Assembly: GCA_012518155.1 (NCBI GenBank)
Contig: JAAYTC010000197.1
Coordinates: 1-7,427 of the forward strand
Reading direction: 5' to 3'
From: Bacteroidales bacterium
GTDB taxonomy: Bacteria > Bacteroidota > Bacteroidia > Bacteroidales > Dysgonomonadaceae
DNA: 7,427 nt
A program made the translations under genes and the position numbers. The notes under the pieces were generated by a model. The model was not told the origin of the DNA. It worked only from the letters and a program-made list of their open reading frames with translations, and made no database searches. How positions within the stretch are numbered: the first letter of the stretch is position 1; each line of letters starts with the position of its first letter. Positions 5,361 through 7,427 of this stretch are shown here, piece after piece.

Positions 5361-7127
5361 TTACCGCGGCACCACCGCGCCCATGGCACTCTTCCCTTCA
5401 CGGGAAACGCCGGTTTGATCTTTCAAGATAATATCCAGCTCGATGGGCGGGCTAAACTCCAACGCTAGTTGTTCTAACTGCTGGCTGTTCATTCCCAGGG
5501 CAGCCGCCGGGGAAGTAGGCGACAACAGCGAGGTGTGCGACCTCCCCCCATTGTCGGTCAACGCCCCAAGCATGGTCTCGTAATCGAACACCGCGCCCGA
5601 TACCACCGCGCCGGCACCATCCAGCAGCTGGTTCCCTGTCACCATGTGCGACAACGTGGTAGTATTCGCCGCCATCTCGATATCGGGAGTAACGGAAGCC
5701 CTGTTACCGGCAATAATCGTGTTATACGCCTTGTACGTGGTGTTGGCCAGCACCTCCACCCCCGCGGCATTGTTGTAAGCAAAGTTATCCAGCACCGTGC
5801 TGTTGATCATCTCCACCGAAGAAGTCTTTCCCGCGGCACCATAAATACTGATTCCGCCACCGCGGCCACTCTCGTTGCCGTAGAAGGTAGAGTTAACCAC
5901 CAACACCCTTGAGAACTCACGCGCGTAGAGTCCACCACCTCTTCGCCCGGTGTTGGGGCCCGCGTTCGTGGAGTTATACGCCACGGTAGTATTGTAAAGG
6001 TAGAGGTAGGTAAGCGTGTTCCCGCTAAAAGTATACAACCCTGCCCCCACGCCCCACACGGAGTTGCCGGTGACGTTGCAATTCGTCATGTAAAGGGTGG
6101 CCGACTCGTTGAAAACACCTCCCCCGTCCGACGCCTCGAGTATCCCCTTGTTATTGGTGATATCGCTATTCCACATCCTCAGCTCCGCGCCGTTGAACAT
6201 GTATATACCTGCCGCGTGCTGTCGCGATTCGTTCTCGGTGATCACGCAGTTGGCGATCTCCACCTTCGAACCGCCCACGATGATCCCTCCCCCGTAGGAG
6301 CGACGATACGTGTGCCCGCCAATATTAAGCGTGCCGGCGTTGGATGCCCCGGTTCGTCCCCCCGTGATGGTAAGGTTCTCGAGCACCACGCTCTTTCCCT
6401 CTTCGGCGGGCGCGGTAATCACCATAGTGTGGAACACCTCCCCGTTGCCGTTGAGGATGGTCTCGCTGTTCGAGGGATCCGGTGCCGCCCCCTCGTCCGC
6501 GTGGGCAGGATACCCCCCGATCAGTGTCACGTTGCTATGCACCTCGAAAGTAATATCCCCCTGCTCGGTACCCCCGGTCACCATGTTCTTCGGCAAGTAG
6601 GTACCCGCCGCGATATGAATCACGTCGCCCGATACCTCCCGATCCAATGCCTCGGCCAAGGAGATGGGTGCTCCCCACGAGAGGCCGTCGTTGCTATCCA
6701 CGCCCGATTCTTTCACGTGATAGTGATTAATCAGATCGCTCGCCTCGCTCGGCTCCTGCACCACGCGCACCGACTTCTGGTCGTCGCTCGTGACCCACAC
6801 GATAATCTCCCCTACCCGCTGATCGGTAGTTCTATTACGGCTCGCCGTGAATTTAATCGAACCGTCCGACAGTCCGTTTTCCTCCGTGAGGTTGAGCCAT
6901 GCCGTGCTTGTTTTGGCACGCCAGGGCAGGTTCGAATTCACCGTCAAGATAAAATCACCCCCATCTTTCGGGATCGTTATATCCCCCTCCTCGATCGAGT
7001 AGACCGGCGTTTCGGGCGTAAAGTCGCCCATATCAATATCTTCGGAGCACGAAAAAGCCGCTCCCATTACCATCGCGAGCATCAACAGCTTGCAGCACGG
7101 CAATATATAATGTTTTATATGTTTCAT
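5361..7127 (-). CDS. BACON-domain and right-handed beta-helix surface lipoprotein
   Basis: A complete 588-residue predicted lipoprotein with a hydrophobic signal ending AAFSC, lipid-modified Cys27, followed by an acidic SEDIDMGD stretch. Residues about 43-126 fit a BACON domain: alternating beta-strands, Trp69 and Trp77, an RVGEI turn near 104-108, and a closing VVQEP. Residues about 135-510 are a parallel beta-helix with many NxT/NxS-rich rungs and repeated glycine turns (GGG at 279-281, 335-337, 397-399 and 423-425). The end, with ALTDNGGRSHTSLL (522-535), SPTSPAAALG (536-545) and a final TGVSREGKSAMGAVV, matches the choice-of-anchor Q type C-terminus of secreted beta-helix proteins. No polysaccharide lyase catalytic set was recognised, so it may bind glycan rather than cleave it. 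BACON modules are common in Bacteroidota surface proteins. The gene starts 10 bp after the glycosidase gene stop, indicating one operon. Confidence 0.88.
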   Translation of the reverse strand: MKHIKHYILPCCKLLMLAMVMGAAFSCSEDIDMGDFTPETPVYSIEEGDITIPKDGGDFILTVNSNLPWRAKTSTAWLNLTEENGLSDGSIKFTASRNRTTDQRVGEIIVWVTSDDQKSVRVVQEPSEASDLINHYHVKESGVDSNDGLSWGAPISLAEALDREVSGDVIHIAAGTYLPKNMVTGGTEQGDITFEVHSNVTLIGGYPAHADEGAAPDPSNSETILNGNGEVFHTMVITAPAEEGKSVVLENLTITGGRTGASNAGTLNIGGHTYRRSYGGGIIVGGSKVEIANCVITENESRQHAAGIYMFNGAELRMWNSDITNNKGILEASDGGGVFNESATLYMTNCNVTGNSVWGVGAGLYTFSGNTLTYLYLYNTTVAYNSTNAGPNTGRRGGGLYAREFSRVLVVNSTFYGNESGRGGGISIYGAAGKTSSVEMINSTVLDNFAYNNAAGVEVLANTTYKAYNTIIAGNRASVTPDIEMAANTTTLSHMVTGNQLLDGAGAVVSGAVFDYETMLGALTDNGGRSHTSLLSPTSPAAALGMNSQQLEQLALEFSPPIELDIILKDQTGVSREGKSAMGAVVPR

Positions 7128-7137
7128 TGTTTATGTA

Positions 7138-7427
7138 TTACTCCGTTGATAAAATTAATAAACCATTGGCGACTGCCCGTTCCTTGCCCCCGTTATCACT
7201 CGGCCAGTTGCGAATCTCGAAACGGTCATCGTCGAAAGCCGGGGTATTACGAATAAAGAACGTAGATGAACCACCCCCGTCGAGGTTGATCGCGTTATAT
7301 GCGCCCAACGCCTTCAAGCACTGCCCCAACTCGTCGTACGACATACCGTTGGAGTAATGGAAATTCCTTCCATCCACCACGAAAATGTACACCCCCGTGC
7401 CATCTTCCGATACCCCGATGGTAGTAC
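7138..7427 (-). CDS. Phosphodiester glycosidase-family protein (NAGPA domain), C-terminal part
   Basis: The visible 95 residues are the C-terminal part of a gene that continues past the right edge. They begin TTIGVSEDG and run into VYIFVVDGR, then carry the signature INLDGGGSSTFF (coded at about 7255-7290) and end with ERAVANGLLILSTE. The TxIGVSxDG, VVDGR, LDGGGSST and RxVANxL blocks in this order define the C-terminal part of the NAGPA-type phosphodiester glycosidase family (formerly DUF2233), related to the human uncovering enzyme that removes N-acetylglucosamine from a phosphodiester-linked sugar. The GTG at 7392 is internal, because homology continues upstream of it. It precedes the BACON/beta-helix gene by 10 bp. 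Signal peptide and other domains are not visible. The family is firm; the substrate in this organism is unknown. Confidence 0.88.
   Translation of the reverse strand, partial: TTIGVSEDGTGVYIFVVDGRNFHYSNGMSYDELGQCLKALGAYNAINLDGGGSSTFFIRNTPAFDDDRFEIRNWPSDNGGKERAVANGLLILSTE

Noticed and set aside
6216..7256. Long plus-strand open frame (346 codons) opposite the beta-helix and glycosidase genes
   Set aside because: It is antisense to two well-supported genes, crosses their junction, is rich in His and Arg from reversed GC-rich codons, and shows no recognisable domain.
7138..7392. A complete small gene starting at the GTG at 7392
   Set aside because: The frame stays open to the window edge, and the upstream residues (TTIGVSEDG) continue the conserved family block, so the GTG is an internal valine codon.

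Overview
The window looks like a Bacteroidota (Bacteroidales) chromosome at a cell-surface polysaccharide locus. The support is: a Wzc-type kinase with a Tyr-Gly tail and a short Wza-type lipoprotein of the kind found in this phylum, a BACON-domain lipoprotein, a promoter matching the Bacteroides consensus (TTG, 19 nt, TAnnTTTG), and A-rich rather than Shine-Dalgarno leaders on most genes. Parabacteroides or a Dysgonomonadaceae relative is possible, but the genus cannot be fixed from this sequence.

Layout. Plus strand, 2-1280: the 3' end of rfbA (glucose-1-phosphate thymidylyltransferase) followed by complete rfbB (dTDP-glucose 4,6-dehydratase), the first two steps of dTDP-L-rhamnose/deoxysugar synthesis. 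A 350-bp AT-rich non-coding stretch (1281-1630) with a perfect 12-bp palindrome and an imperfect direct repeat follows. It leads into a small basic protein with a probable helix-turn-helix (1631-1828). A GC-rich hairpin lies in the 36-bp gap between this gene and the convergent minus-strand operon.

Minus strand, read from 5201 down to 1865: a well-formed Bacteroidota promoter, then wza (outer-membrane export lipoprotein) and wzc (chain-length/BY-tyrosine kinase, with a tail encoded by an 18-bp tandem repeat). Upstream of that promoter is a cluster of three alternating 8-bp arms that can form mutually exclusive hairpins, and then a strong intrinsic terminator (5243-5298).

The terminator ends a second minus-strand operon: a phosphodiester glycosidase-family protein (running off the right edge), followed 10 bp later by a 588-aa lipoprotein made of a BACON domain, a right-handed beta-helix and a choice-of-anchor Q-like C-terminus.

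How it fits together: rfbA/rfbB supply activated deoxysugar, and Wzc/Wza polymerise and export the surface glycan under tyrosine-phosphorylation control. The BACON/beta-helix lipoprotein and the glycosidase are likely envelope proteins that bind or trim glycans; this last link is inference from position. No tRNA, rRNA, CRISPR array, IS element or clearly broken gene was seen. The most unusual parts are non-coding: the three-arm hairpin cluster and repeated 9-mer around the wza promoter, and the palindrome-bearing leader of the small HTH-like gene.
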